The notes under the pieces: model-generated
What the model saw: only the letters and a program-made list of their open reading frames with translations
The model's database searches: none
Told to the model about the DNA's origin: nothing
Program-made: the position numbers and the translations under genes
Shown: positions 24,580-32,436 of the stretch, piece by piece
Layout: each line of letters opens with the position of its first letter
How positions within the stretch are numbered: position 1 is the stretch's first letter
Assembly (NCBI RefSeq): GCF_036322705.1
Contig: NZ_AP027270.1
Coordinates: 1,427,501-1,491,500, forward strand
Source: Maricaulis maris
Lineage (GTDB): Bacteria > Pseudomonadota > Alphaproteobacteria > Caulobacterales > Maricaulaceae
Length of the DNA stretch: 64,000 bases
Direction of reading: 5' to 3'

Positions 24580-26051
24580 GCGACTGGCTCATCCTTGTTG
24601 AATACCCCAATGATCTCGCCCAGCACGAGACACCGCACAAAGTCCTGCGCATCCGCGATTACCTCGCCAATCCAGGACTGTTCACCCAGCGCCGCCCCAA
24701 CATCCTCAACCTGGCCCGCTCCTATGGCTACCAGACCCAGGGCTATTACGCGTCGCTGTTCGCCGAGGCGCGTGGCCACCGCATCGCGCCGACGGCCCAG
24801 ACCATGGTCGAGCTGTCGCGCAAGACGCTCTATGCCCAGGCGTTGCCCGAGCTGAATGCGGCCCTGGCGCGGGATCGCCAGGACGGCGCGGTCCTGCCGT
24901 CCACCCTCACGGTCGCTTTCGGTCGCGTCGACCAGCCCGGCCTGGCCCGCTTCGGCAAGCTGCTGTTCGACTGGTTCCGCGTTCCGGTGCTGGACGTGAC
25001 GCTCAGCAAGTCCGGCCAGGCCATCGAGCGGATCCGGCCGCTGGCCCCCAATGCGCTGAAGGGCGAGGCCCGCGCTTTCTTCCTCGACGCCATGGCCCGC
25101 CATACCCAGCGCGGCTGGTCGGACCGCAAGGAGCGGGCTCCGGCGCGCTGGTCCCTGGCCGTGCTGACCGATCCGGCCGAGGCAATGCCGCCCTCCAAGC
25201 CGTCCTCGCTGAAACGCCTCGCCAGCGTGGCCGCACGGATGGGCGTCGAGGTCGCGCCGATCGGCCCGAATGATCTGGCCAGCCTGGCCGAATACGATGC
25301 GCTTTTCATCCGCATGACCACCGCGATCGACAATGTAACCTATCGCTTTGCCCGCCGTGCCGAGCAGGAGGGGATGCCGGTCATTGACGACACTGCCTCG
25401 ATGATCCGCTGCACCAACAAGGTCTTCCTCAAGGAATTGCTCGAACTGGGCGGTGTCCCGGCGCCGCGCACCGAGATCATCGACGAGAACCAGTCGCTCG
25501 ACGGCCTGCTCGACCGCCTCGGCACGCCGGTCGTCCTCAAGGCCCCGGACGGCTCCTTCTCGCGCTCGGTCCACAAGGTCTCGACCGAAGCCGAATTGCG
25601 CAGCCGTGCCAAACAATTGTTCGAGGATACGGCGCTGATCATCGCGCAGGAATACCTGCCGACCAGTTTCGACTGGCGCGTCGGCGTGCTCGATGGCGAG
25701 GCGTTGTTTGCCTGCCAGTACAAGATGGCGCGCGGGCATTGGCAGATCATCAAGCATCGCGATGACGGCAAGTCGCTGGAGGGCGGGTCGGCCACCTTCG
25801 ATGTCGCAGACGCGCCACCCGCCGTGATCGATACAGCCCTGGCTGCCGCCCGTCTCATCGGCCGCGGCCTGTACGGGATCGATCTCAAGGAAACACCCGA
25901 CGGGGTCTATGTCATCGAGATCAACGACAATCCCAATCTGGAAAGCGATGTCGAGGGGCTGGTCCTCAAGGACAGGCTCTGGGAAGCGATCATCGGCTGG
26001 TTTGCCAGGCGTCTCGAGGCGCGCATGTCGCATCCGGCTTCGCGTAGCTGA
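24576..26051 (+). CDS. RimK-like ATP-grasp ligase with RLAN N-terminal domain
   Basis: A 491-residue protein. The N-terminal part (about 1-180) matches the RimK-like ATP-grasp N-terminal (RLAN) domain, with HETPHKVLRIRDYLANP and LARSYGYQTQGYYASLFAEA. A pre-ATP-grasp domain (about 200-290) is followed by an ATP-grasp domain (about 290-475), with PVVLKAPDGSFSRSVHKV, DWRVGVLDGEALFACQYKMA and the metal-binding VIEINDNPNLESD. Such enzymes ligate a carboxylate to an amine, often adding glutamate or other amino acids. The GTG start overlaps the previous TGA stop (GTGA). It ends the three-gene operon and is followed by a terminator at 26081. Confidence 0.92.
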   Translation: MSDWLILVEYPNDLAQHETPHKVLRIRDYLANPGLFTQRRPNILNLARSYGYQTQGYYASLFAEARGHRIAPTAQTMVELSRKTLYAQALPELNAALARDRQDGAVLPSTLTVAFGRVDQPGLARFGKLLFDWFRVPVLDVTLSKSGQAIERIRPLAPNALKGEARAFFLDAMARHTQRGWSDRKERAPARWSLAVLTDPAEAMPPSKPSSLKRLASVAARMGVEVAPIGPNDLASLAEYDALFIRMTTAIDNVTYRFARRAEQEGMPVIDDTASMIRCTNKVFLKELLELGGVPAPRTEIIDENQSLDGLLDRLGTPVVLKAPDGSFSRSVHKVSTEAELRSRAKQLFEDTALIIAQEYLPTSFDWRVGVLDGEALFACQYKMARGHWQIIKHRDDGKSLEGGSATFDVADAPPAVIDTALAAARLIGRGLYGIDLKETPDGVYVIEINDNPNLESDVEGLVLKDRLWEAIIGWFARRLEARMSHPASRS

Positions 26052-26080
26052 CGTCTCGGCTGATCCCGCCCCCCCGCAAG

Positions 26081-26117
26081 AAAAAGGGCCCGGCAATCAG
26101 TTGCCGGGCCCCTTTTA
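26081..26117. terminator. Bidirectional terminator between RimK-like and entericidin genes
   Basis: A perfect 11-bp stem GGGCCCGGCAA / TTGCCGGGCCC (26086-26096 and 26101-26111) with a TCAG loop, five A before and CTTTTATT after. It serves the convergent RimK-like and entericidin-like genes. Confidence 0.92.
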
Positions 26118-26144
26118 TTCAGACGTTTGGTGTCAGGCGCAGGG

Positions 26145-26273
26145 TCAGGAACCCGCATCCTGGATCACTTCGCCGGCGTCCTCGATATCCTGACCCGCGC
26201 CGCGAATGGTGTTGCAACCTGCAAGACCGAGCGCGAGGAGGGTGACTGTCAGACATGCAATGAACGTCTTCAT
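26145..26273 (-). CDS. Entericidin-like small lipoprotein
   Basis: A 42-residue lipoprotein. The product begins MKTFIACLTVTLLALGLAGC, a signal peptide with lipobox LAGC (cysteine 20), followed by NTIRGAGQDIEDAGEVIQDAGS. The mature part of about 23 residues fits the entericidin A/B family (short, GxGxDI(E/Q) motif). Entericidins are membrane-associated lipopeptides described as a toxin/antidote pair in E. coli; here only one copy is visible. AAAGGG lies upstream of the ATG. The gene ends at a strong terminator. Confidence 0.85.
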   Translation of the reverse strand: MKTFIACLTVTLLALGLAGCNTIRGAGQDIEDAGEVIQDAGS

Positions 26274-26678
26274 GATTGAGCCCTTTCCGGTGCATCGCTG
26301 CCATCATGCACGAAATCGCCTTTTGCAGCAATGAAATCGGGGAAATCCGGCATCGTGCAACCCCGGGTAATGGCCGGGCGATAGCCGGGCAATAACTGCG
26401 ACCGGCACACATTCCTGCGCGGCCGGGACACGCTGACAAATGTGCCTGTCCCGATTTTCCCCTAAGCTCCCTCCCACCCCTTCGGCGCAACAGCGTGCGG
26501 AGCCGGAACACGTGGGCGCGCTGGCAAGCGTCCAATGGTGAAGTTTGTGCTTGGGCGCGGGGAATGAGGTTGATTTATTGTGTCTCTCCCGGTTTCTTCC
26601 CCGGTTTCTTCCGGGGCTCGCTTGATCAAGCGATCACAGCGTGGACGTTGGCCCTCTTGATTGTGAACGGAGAGGCAT
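26274..26678. other. 405-base intergenic region upstream of entericidin and Imm-HIRAN genes
   Basis: This divergent spacer should contain promoters for both flanking genes. It holds a tandem 12-base duplication (CCGGTTTCTTCC at 26589-26600 and 26601-26612) and a 16-bp perfect palindrome at 26618-26633. No credible open frame is present. Confidence 0.6.
26618..26633. promoter_or_regulatory. 16-bp perfect palindrome, candidate operator
   Basis: TCGCTTGATCAAGCGA is a perfect palindrome ending 45 bases before the ATG of the Imm-HIRAN gene, a position suited to repressor binding. No regulator can be named from sequence. Confidence 0.4.
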
Positions 26679-27248
26679 ATGGATGGCGCAGGGCTCCTGA
26701 TTGTTGTCGTGCTGGCCTATTTCCTACCGGCGGTGATTGCGGGGCTAAGGCAGCACCATAATGCCGGGGCGATTTTCCTGACCAATCTGCTGCTGGGCTG
26801 GACCTTTCTTGGCTGGGTCATCGCGCTGGTATGGTCGGCTACGGCGACGCGCCGCTCTGATGGTGAACACCTATCCGGGCGGCGCCCGCATGGGAGGATG
26901 GGCGTTGGCATGTCGATCCCGGAGCGGCGCCCTGTTGCTCAGGAACTGCGTATTGCGCTGACGGGGGAGGATTTCGCCAATCCGAACGGTGTGGAGCGGC
27001 AATCGCTGATCGCCGGTCTGCAGGCAGGCTACACCCTGAGCCTGGCGGCCGATCCGGAGAATGTCTTTGATCCGCGTGCCGTGGCAGTGATGTCGGCAAC
27101 CGGCGTGATCGGATATTTGCCGGATGACTATGAAGATGTGCGCGCTGCCATTCGCCGTGGCCGGGTCTATCCGGCGCGCGTGGCGATGATCGACCGCAAG
27201 TCCAATGGCAAGCTGGGGGTCGTGGTCGGTCTGACGCCGCCGGATTAG
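26679..27248 (+). CDS. Superinfection-immunity-like membrane domain fused to a HIRAN-like domain
   Basis: A 189-residue protein in two parts. Residues 5-56 form two membrane helices (AGLLIVVVLAYFLPAVIAGL and IFLTNLLLGWTFLGWVIALV) around the short loop RQHHNAG. This is the pattern of the T4 Imm-like superinfection immunity family. After an Arg/Gly-rich linker (about 57-88), residues 89-187 resemble a HIRAN domain: LQAGYTLSLAADPENVFDPRAVAV then TGVIGYLPDD. HIRAN domains bind DNA 3' ends in HLTF/Rad5-type helicases and occur alone in bacteria. The topology would leave the HIRAN part cytoplasmic. The ATG has GGAGAGG 3 bases upstream. A role in blocking phage DNA entry is a hypothesis only. Confidence 0.75.
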   Translation: MDGAGLLIVVVLAYFLPAVIAGLRQHHNAGAIFLTNLLLGWTFLGWVIALVWSATATRRSDGEHLSGRRPHGRMGVGMSIPERRPVAQELRIALTGEDFANPNGVERQSLIAGLQAGYTLSLAADPENVFDPRAVAVMSATGVIGYLPDDYEDVRAAIRRGRVYPARVAMIDRKSNGKLGVVVGLTPPD

Positions 27249-27328
27249 GGCGCGACATGGGCTTAGGCGTGGCGGGGCAAGCGAAGAAAAAGACCACACT
27301 GGCGTAAGAGAAAAACGGGCACCCGTAC

Positions 27329-27416
27329 CCATTTCCAGATCCGGAAAAATGGGAACAGGCACCATTATCGGGCAGGTTCGGTGCGTCCGTACCAACGGAA
27401 ATTGGTGCCTGTCCCC
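27329..27416. repeat. REP-like palindrome cluster
   Basis: Two nested inverted repeats. The first is CCCATTTCC / GGAAAAATGGG around 27329-27352. The second has imperfect 16-17-base arms GGGAACAGGCACCATT (27351-27366) and AATTGGTGCCTGTCCCC (27400-27416). The GGTGCCTGTCCC core resembles REP sequences that accompany REP-associated tyrosine transposases in many proteobacteria. No transposase gene is present here. The rest of 27249-27547 shows nothing I can assign. Confidence 0.55.
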
Positions 27417-27547
27417 GTTAATTTAGCGCGTTAGAACGCCTTGCTCGGGCATCAGAGGAAGCGGACCCTCTGCAAGCGACGGAAACCTGGCGGGAGTTTG
27501 GAAGGTCGTTGGATCCGGTCCAGAAAACGGGATCCGGGGCAGGGCAG

Positions 27548-27635
27548 TGGCGGAGGGGGAGGGATTCGAACCCCCGGAACCTCGCGGCTCAACGGTTTTC
27601 AAGACCGCCGCAATCGACCACTCTGCCACCCCTCC
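27548..27635 (-). tRNA. tRNA-Ser(UGA)
   Basis: On the minus strand the sequence folds as a class II tRNA. The acceptor stem GGAGGGG pairs with CCCCTCC (27629-27635 and 27552-27558). The anticodon loop CTTGAAA contains TGA, a long variable arm follows, and the T arm has GGTTCGAATCC. CCA is encoded at 27548-27550. The long variable arm and UGA anticodon identify tRNA-Ser. Confidence 0.96.
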
Positions 27636-27766
27636 GTCGCGTCCAATTAGCCGCGATGCCGGGCGGTGCGCAACTGGCCAGATGCAGCTTACCCTCCTTT
27701 CACTATTCTGCGCTAAGGTGCGCCTGGTAGATGGATTGCGAGCGGAGTGGACCCGTCGTGCAGACA

Positions 27767-28705
27767 ATGCGGCTTATCCTGATCGGCCTGTCCGTGTGCC
27801 TGGTCGCGGCGTGTTCGTCGACACCGGAGCGGATGCGCTCCTTCTCCGGCAGCGGCTCGGCGAGCGTGGGCTCCAGCGGCAGCTGGGCACCGGCATCGAC
27901 GTCCTCGACACGGGCCCGCGGCGCGGTTGACGCGACCGGGCTGATTGCCGCGTCCAGTGATCATCAAAAGGTCGGGCGCGCCTATACCGTGGCCGGACGG
28001 ACCTATCGCCCGCAACGCAATGACCGCTATGACGAGACCGGGATCGCGTCCTGGTACGGACCCAATTTCCATGGCCGCCCGACGGCCAATGGCGAGGTCT
28101 TCGACCAGAACGCGATGACCGCCGCGCACACGACCCTGCCCATTCCCTCGATCGTCGAGGTCACCAATCTGGAAAATGGCCGCTCGGTCATCGTCCGCGT
28201 CAATGATCGCGGCCCGTTCGTCGATGACCGACTGATTGATATGAGCCGGGCGGCGGCGACGGAGCTGGATTTCATCGGCACGGGCCTGGCCCGCGTGCGC
28301 GTGCGCTATCTGGGCCCGGCCCATGAAAACGGCTCACCGCCGAACCGGGTCTATCAGGCCAATGCCGCCCCGACGCAGGTACCAACGCAGGTTCTGGCGC
28401 AGGCCGAGCCGCCAAGGATGCAGCCCGCAACCATCGAACCGACCCCGGCCTGGCAGCCGGCGAGCGCCGCGTCCGGCCAGTTCTCGCTCCAGATCGGGGC
28501 CTTTTCCGATCCCGACAATGCGCGGGCCTTTGCGCAGCGACTGGACCGGGCGGGCGAGGTCTGGGTCGAGGCCGGGGCCTCCCAGCGAGGGCAGGTCTGG
28601 CGGGTGTTTTTCGGGCGCTGGGCCGACCGCACGGCGGCGCAGGCGGCGATGGGCTCGCTGGTTGACTGGGGCGTTTACGACGCCCGGATCGTGGCCACCA
28701 ACTAG
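27767..28705 (+). CDS. rlpA: RlpA-like septal lytic transglycosylase lipoprotein with SPOR domain
   Basis: A protein of about 312 residues starting MRLILIGLSVCLVAAC, a lipoprotein signal with cysteine at the lipobox. The double-psi beta-barrel catalytic domain (about 95-185) has GIASWYGPNFHGRPTANGE, the catalytic-region aspartate in RVNDRGPF and a conserved DMSRAAA. A Pro/Gln-rich linker leads to a SPOR domain (about 235-310, FSLQIGAFSDPDNARAFAQRL) that binds denuded glycan at the septum. RlpA cleaves naked glycan strands in daughter-cell separation. A GTG at 27758 with GGAG upstream or an ATG at 27731 are alternative starts. Confidence 0.93.
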   Translation: MRLILIGLSVCLVAACSSTPERMRSFSGSGSASVGSSGSWAPASTSSTRARGAVDATGLIAASSDHQKVGRAYTVAGRTYRPQRNDRYDETGIASWYGPNFHGRPTANGEVFDQNAMTAAHTTLPIPSIVEVTNLENGRSVIVRVNDRGPFVDDRLIDMSRAAATELDFIGTGLARVRVRYLGPAHENGSPPNRVYQANAAPTQVPTQVLAQAEPPRMQPATIEPTPAWQPASAASGQFSLQIGAFSDPDNARAFAQRLDRAGEVWVEAGASQRGQVWRVFFGRWADRTAAQAAMGSLVDWGVYDARIVATN

Positions 28706-28818
28706 ACGCGCCTGACTGCCGTAATCGTGACCGCGGCGCTGGACGCCATCGTCTTGCCGCGCTTCAATGCTCCTCTCGCCTCGAAGCAGTACCGATTCCG
28801 GCCAGGGAGCGTATCGAC

Positions 28819-29964
28819 GTGCGCGTTTTTTCAGCATTAGCCTTCACCCTTTCACTCGCGATCACGGCGCCCTTGGCGGCGCAGACCACGTATCAGACCA
28901 ATGCCAGTCACGCCGTCATCCTCGACGCGGAGACCGGTGAGGTCTTCTTCTCGCTCAACGGCGAGGAGGCGATGCCGCCGGCCTCGATGAGCAAGATGAT
29001 GACCGTGCTGATGCTGATCGAGGCGCTCGAGGCCGGTTCACTGTCGCTGGATGACGAATTGCCGGTCTCCGAACACGCCTGGCGCACCGGTGGCGCGGCC
29101 TCGGGCTCCTCGACCATGTTCCTCGAGGTCAATTCGCGCGCCCGGGTCGAGGACCTGCTGCGCGGGATCATCATCCAGTCTGGCAATGATGCCTGCATCG
29201 TCGTCGCCGAAGCGATCGGCGGCAGCGAGGAAGCCTTTGCCGACATGATGACCGACCGCGCCCACGAGCTCGGCCTGGCCAGCGCCAGCTTTGCCAATGC
29301 GACCGGCTGGCCCGATCCCGATCACCGCATCAGCGCGCTCGACCTGGCCCGTCTCGCCCGCATCCTGATCGAGGACCACCCCGATTATTACGGCATCTGG
29401 TCGGAGCGCGAGTTTACCTATAACGGCATTCGCCAGTTCAACCGCAATCCGCTTCTTGGCGTGTTTTCCGGGGCCGACGGTCTCAAGACCGGACACACCC
29501 AGGAGAGTGGCTATGGCCTGGTCGGGTCGGCCGAGCGCGATGGCGAGCGCCGGATCATCGTCTTCAACGGCATGGACTCCAACGCCGACCGCGCCACCGA
29601 AGCCGAGCGCATGATGCGGGCCGCGCTGAGTGATTACGGCCTGTATCGCCTGTTTGAGGCCGGCGACGCAGTCGATGCGCGAGCGGAGGTCTTCATGGGT
29701 GAGGCGGACAGTGTGGCCCTGCGCGTCGACACCGATATCACCGCCGGACTGCACCGCCGCGCCCGCCGCGATCTCAGCGTCACGGTGAATTATGACGGCC
29801 CGCTGGTCGCTCCGATTGTCGAGGGTGATGTGGTCGGCACGCTGGTCGTCGAGGCGCCGGATTACGGCCCGCGGACCTATGATCTGGTCGCCGCTGAAAG
29901 CGTGGCGGAAAAGGGCCTGATGGGCCGCATCGGGGCAGCGATCGCCCATATGCTGCGGGGCTGA
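28819..29964 (+). CDS. dacC: D-alanyl-D-alanine carboxypeptidase (PBP5/6 family)
   Basis: A 381-residue penicillin-binding protein that trims the terminal D-Ala of peptidoglycan stem peptides. A signal peptide (about 1-21) is followed by the S11 peptidase domain with SxxK as SMSK (Ser56), SGN at 121-123 in IIIQSGNDA, and KTG in DGLKTGHTQESGYG. A C-terminal beta domain (about 270-360) and an amphipathic C-terminal helix (GLMGRIGAAIAHMLRG), the membrane anchor of this family, complete it. The start is GTG at 28819. It follows rlpA and precedes tmk by 5 bases; the cell-wall genes fit together. Confidence 0.95.
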   Translation: MRVFSALAFTLSLAITAPLAAQTTYQTNASHAVILDAETGEVFFSLNGEEAMPPASMSKMMTVLMLIEALEAGSLSLDDELPVSEHAWRTGGAASGSSTMFLEVNSRARVEDLLRGIIIQSGNDACIVVAEAIGGSEEAFADMMTDRAHELGLASASFANATGWPDPDHRISALDLARLARILIEDHPDYYGIWSEREFTYNGIRQFNRNPLLGVFSGADGLKTGHTQESGYGLVGSAERDGERRIIVFNGMDSNADRATEAERMMRAALSDYGLYRLFEAGDAVDARAEVFMGEADSVALRVDTDITAGLHRRARRDLSVTVNYDGPLVAPIVEGDVVGTLVVEAPDYGPRTYDLVAAESVAEKGLMGRIGAAIAHMLRG

Positions 29965-29969
29965 TCGCC

Positions 29970-30605
29970 ATGGCGCGGGGGAAGCTGATTACGCTGGAAG
30001 GCGGTGAGGGCGCTGGCAAGACGACGCTCATCCGCGGCCTGACAAAAGCTTTGGCCGCGCGCGGGATCGACGTCGTCGTGACTCGCGAACCGGGCGGCAC
30101 ACCCGGCGCCGAGTTGCTGCGCGACATCCTTTTGAATGGTGACGTCCAGCGCTGGTCCTCCCGCACCGAAGCCCTGTTGATGTACGCCGCCCGCGTCGAT
30201 CATGTCGAACGCCGGATCAAGCCGGCACTCGACTGCGGCGCGTGGGTGATCTGTGACCGCTTCGCCGATTCAACGCGCGCCTATCAGGGCGTTGGCGGCG
30301 GGCTGAAGGCCGAGGAGATCGAGGAGCTTCGCCATTTCGCCCTCGGTGAGTTCGGTGCCGATCTGACCCTGATCGTCGATATCGATCCGGAGGAGGGGCT
30401 TGCGCGCACCCTGGCCCGCGGTGAAAAGGCGACCCGGTTCGAGAAATTCGATTCCGGCTATCATGCCCGTCTGCGTCAGGCCTTCCTCGACATCGCAGCA
30501 GAAGAGCCGGAACGCTGCGCCGTTCTGGATGGCATGCAGCCCGCCGAGGCTGTCCTGGAAAACGCCATGGCGCTCATTGATGCGCGTCTGTCGACAGCGG
30601 CATGA
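29970..30605 (+). CDS. tmk: Thymidylate kinase
   Basis: A 211-residue kinase that phosphorylates dTMP to dTDP. The P-loop is EGGEGAGKTTLI near residues 8-19. The substrate-binding motif TREPGGTPGAELLRDILL follows, and the DR(Y/F)xDS-like CDRFADSTRAYQG and a lid arginine region RGEKATRFEKFD are present. The order dacC-tmk-holB-tatD-MBL is common in alphaproteobacteria. The stop overlaps the holB start by 4 bases. Confidence 0.97.
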   Translation: MARGKLITLEGGEGAGKTTLIRGLTKALAARGIDVVVTREPGGTPGAELLRDILLNGDVQRWSSRTEALLMYAARVDHVERRIKPALDCGAWVICDRFADSTRAYQGVGGGLKAEEIEELRHFALGEFGADLTLIVDIDPEEGLARTLARGEKATRFEKFDSGYHARLRQAFLDIAAEEPERCAVLDGMQPAEAVLENAMALIDARLSTAA

Positions 30606-31651
30606 GTACCGATCCGGATATCGGCTCGGACGTCCAGCCCGGCTGCCTAGCACCGCGAGAACGCTATGACCTGTTTGGCCATGACGCTGCCGAGCAGGCC
30701 TTTGCCGACGCCTGGGACAGTGGCCGCCTGCACCACGCCTGGATGATCACCGGCCCGCGCGGCGTCGGCAAGGCTAGCCTGGCCTGGCGGGCGGCGCGGC
30801 GTGTGCTCGGTGCGCGACCGATGCCGGAAGCCGGTCCGCTTGGCGCTTCGGCCCAGGATCCGGTCTGCAAACTCATTGAATCCCAGGCGACACCGGACCT
30901 GTTGCTGCTACGCCGCCCGTGGGATGACAAACGCAAGCGCTGGCGCGCCGAGATCACCGTCGAGGAAGCGCGTCGGGCGCCGCATTTCTTCGAGATGAGT
31001 TCCGGGGGCGGCGGCTGGCGGGTCTGTATCGTCGACAGTGCCGATGACATGAACAACAACGCCGCCAATGCCTTGCTCAAGACCCTTGAGGAACCCCCCA
31101 AGCGCGGCGTGCTGTTTCTGGTGACCCATACGCCGGGGCGCTTGCCGGCCACCATCCGGTCGCGCTGCCGGCGCTTGACCTTGCGGGCGTCCTCGGTCGA
31201 GGCGACAGCCGGCTGGCTGGAAGAGACGGGGTCAGCCCGCGATTCCGGTTCAGCGCTGGCCGCTTCGAAACTGGCCGGCGGCGCGCCGGGGCGGGCGCTG
31301 ACCCTGATTGCCGGCGGTGGTGTTGATCTCGCGGCGGAGGTCAATCTGCTGGTTGATCGCGGCGCGGCGGCCAGCGACGCCGATATTCGCCGTCTTGCTG
31401 AACGTCTCAGCCTGAAGGGCCAGGAGGAGATGCGCGACCTTTTCTATGAAGTTCTGGCCAATGCCATTCGCGGCCAGGCCCGCGATCGCGCCGAAGCCGG
31501 ACGCGACGCCACCGGCTGGCTGGACAGCTGGCGTGACCTCAACACGCTTGTCCGGGACGCCAACGCCCTCTATCTCGATCCCAGACAGACGATATTGAGC
31601 GCGCTCGGCCAGGTCCGCGATGTGGCGCGCAAGGAAAAGGCCGGCGCCTGA
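30602..31651 (+). CDS. holB: DNA polymerase III delta' subunit
   Basis: A 349-residue clamp-loader subunit. The AAA+ fold is recognisable from HHAWMITGPRGVGKASLAW (Walker A-like, about 38-56) and IVDSADDMNNNAANALLKTLEEPP (Walker B/sensor region). The SRC-type finger is seen in IRSRCRRLTL. Delta' helps load the sliding clamp and usually does not hydrolyse ATP. It overlaps tmk by 4 bases and is 2 bases from tatD. Confidence 0.94.
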   Translation: MSTDPDIGSDVQPGCLAPRERYDLFGHDAAEQAFADAWDSGRLHHAWMITGPRGVGKASLAWRAARRVLGARPMPEAGPLGASAQDPVCKLIESQATPDLLLLRRPWDDKRKRWRAEITVEEARRAPHFFEMSSGGGGWRVCIVDSADDMNNNAANALLKTLEEPPKRGVLFLVTHTPGRLPATIRSRCRRLTLRASSVEATAGWLEETGSARDSGSALAASKLAGGAPGRALTLIAGGGVDLAAEVNLLVDRGAAASDADIRRLAERLSLKGQEEMRDLFYEVLANAIRGQARDRAEAGRDATGWLDSWRDLNTLVRDANALYLDPRQTILSALGQVRDVARKEKAGA

Positions 31652-31653
31652 AC

Positions 31654-32436
31654 ATGTTGATCGACAGTCACGTCAACCTGCACGGTGAGCAATTCGCCGA
31701 GGATCTCGATGATGTCATCGAGCGTGCCCGCGCGGCCGGGGTTGGCCGGATGATCACGATCTGCTGCCAACTCACCGATTTTGAAGCGGTTTCCGCGATC
31801 GCCGAACGCCATGACGATATCTGGTGCACGATTGGCGCGCATCCCCATCACGCCAAGGATCGTCCAGACATCACGGCTGACGAACTCATTGAAATCGCTC
31901 AGCATCCCAAAGTGGTCGGGATTGGCGAGACCGGTCTGGACTTCCACTACGGCTATTCGCCGCGAGAGGACCAGTTCCGCTCGCTGACCGCCCATGTCGA
32001 GGCCGCCAGGCGCACCGATCTGCCCTTGATCCTGCATACGCGCGACGCCGACGACGCCATGGCGGATCTGCTTGAAGTGGAAATGGGGAAGGGGGCGTTT
32101 CGTCCGCTTTTGCATTGCTACACAGGCGGTTCCGGCATGGCACAGCGCGCCTCGCGGCTCGGCGCCTATTTCGCCGCGTCCGGGATCATCACCTTCAAGA
32201 AGGCCGAGGAGGTCCGCGCCGTCTTTCGTGATGACGTCGCCGACGACCGGGTCATCATCGAGACCGATTGCCCGTATCTCGCGCCAATCCCGCATCGCGG
32301 CCGTCGCTGCGAACCGGCTTTCCTGCCGGATGTTGCGCGCGGCCTGGCCGCCGTCAAAGGGTGGAGCGAGGACGAGGTCGCGGAAAAAACCACCGCCAAC
32401 TTCTTCCGCCTTTTTGACCGGGTGCCGCAGCCATGA
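31654..32436 (+). CDS. TatD family metal-dependent DNase
   Basis: A 260-residue TIM-barrel hydrolase of the TatD family. Metal-binding motifs are DSHVNLH near the start (in place of the more usual DxHxH, with Asn/His variation), VGIGETGLDFHYG with the conserved Glu, RTDLPLILHTRDADDA, LLHCYTGGSG and ETDCPYLAP with the final Asp. The family shows 3'-5' exonuclease activity on DNA and RNA. It lies between holB and an MBL-fold gene, with an ATGA overlap to the latter. Confidence 0.95.
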   Translation: MLIDSHVNLHGEQFAEDLDDVIERARAAGVGRMITICCQLTDFEAVSAIAERHDDIWCTIGAHPHHAKDRPDITADELIEIAQHPKVVGIGETGLDFHYGYSPREDQFRSLTAHVEAARRTDLPLILHTRDADDAMADLLEVEMGKGAFRPLLHCYTGGSGMAQRASRLGAYFAASGIITFKKAEEVRAVFRDDVADDRVIIETDCPYLAPIPHRGRRCEPAFLPDVARGLAAVKGWSEDEVAEKTTANFFRLFDRVPQP

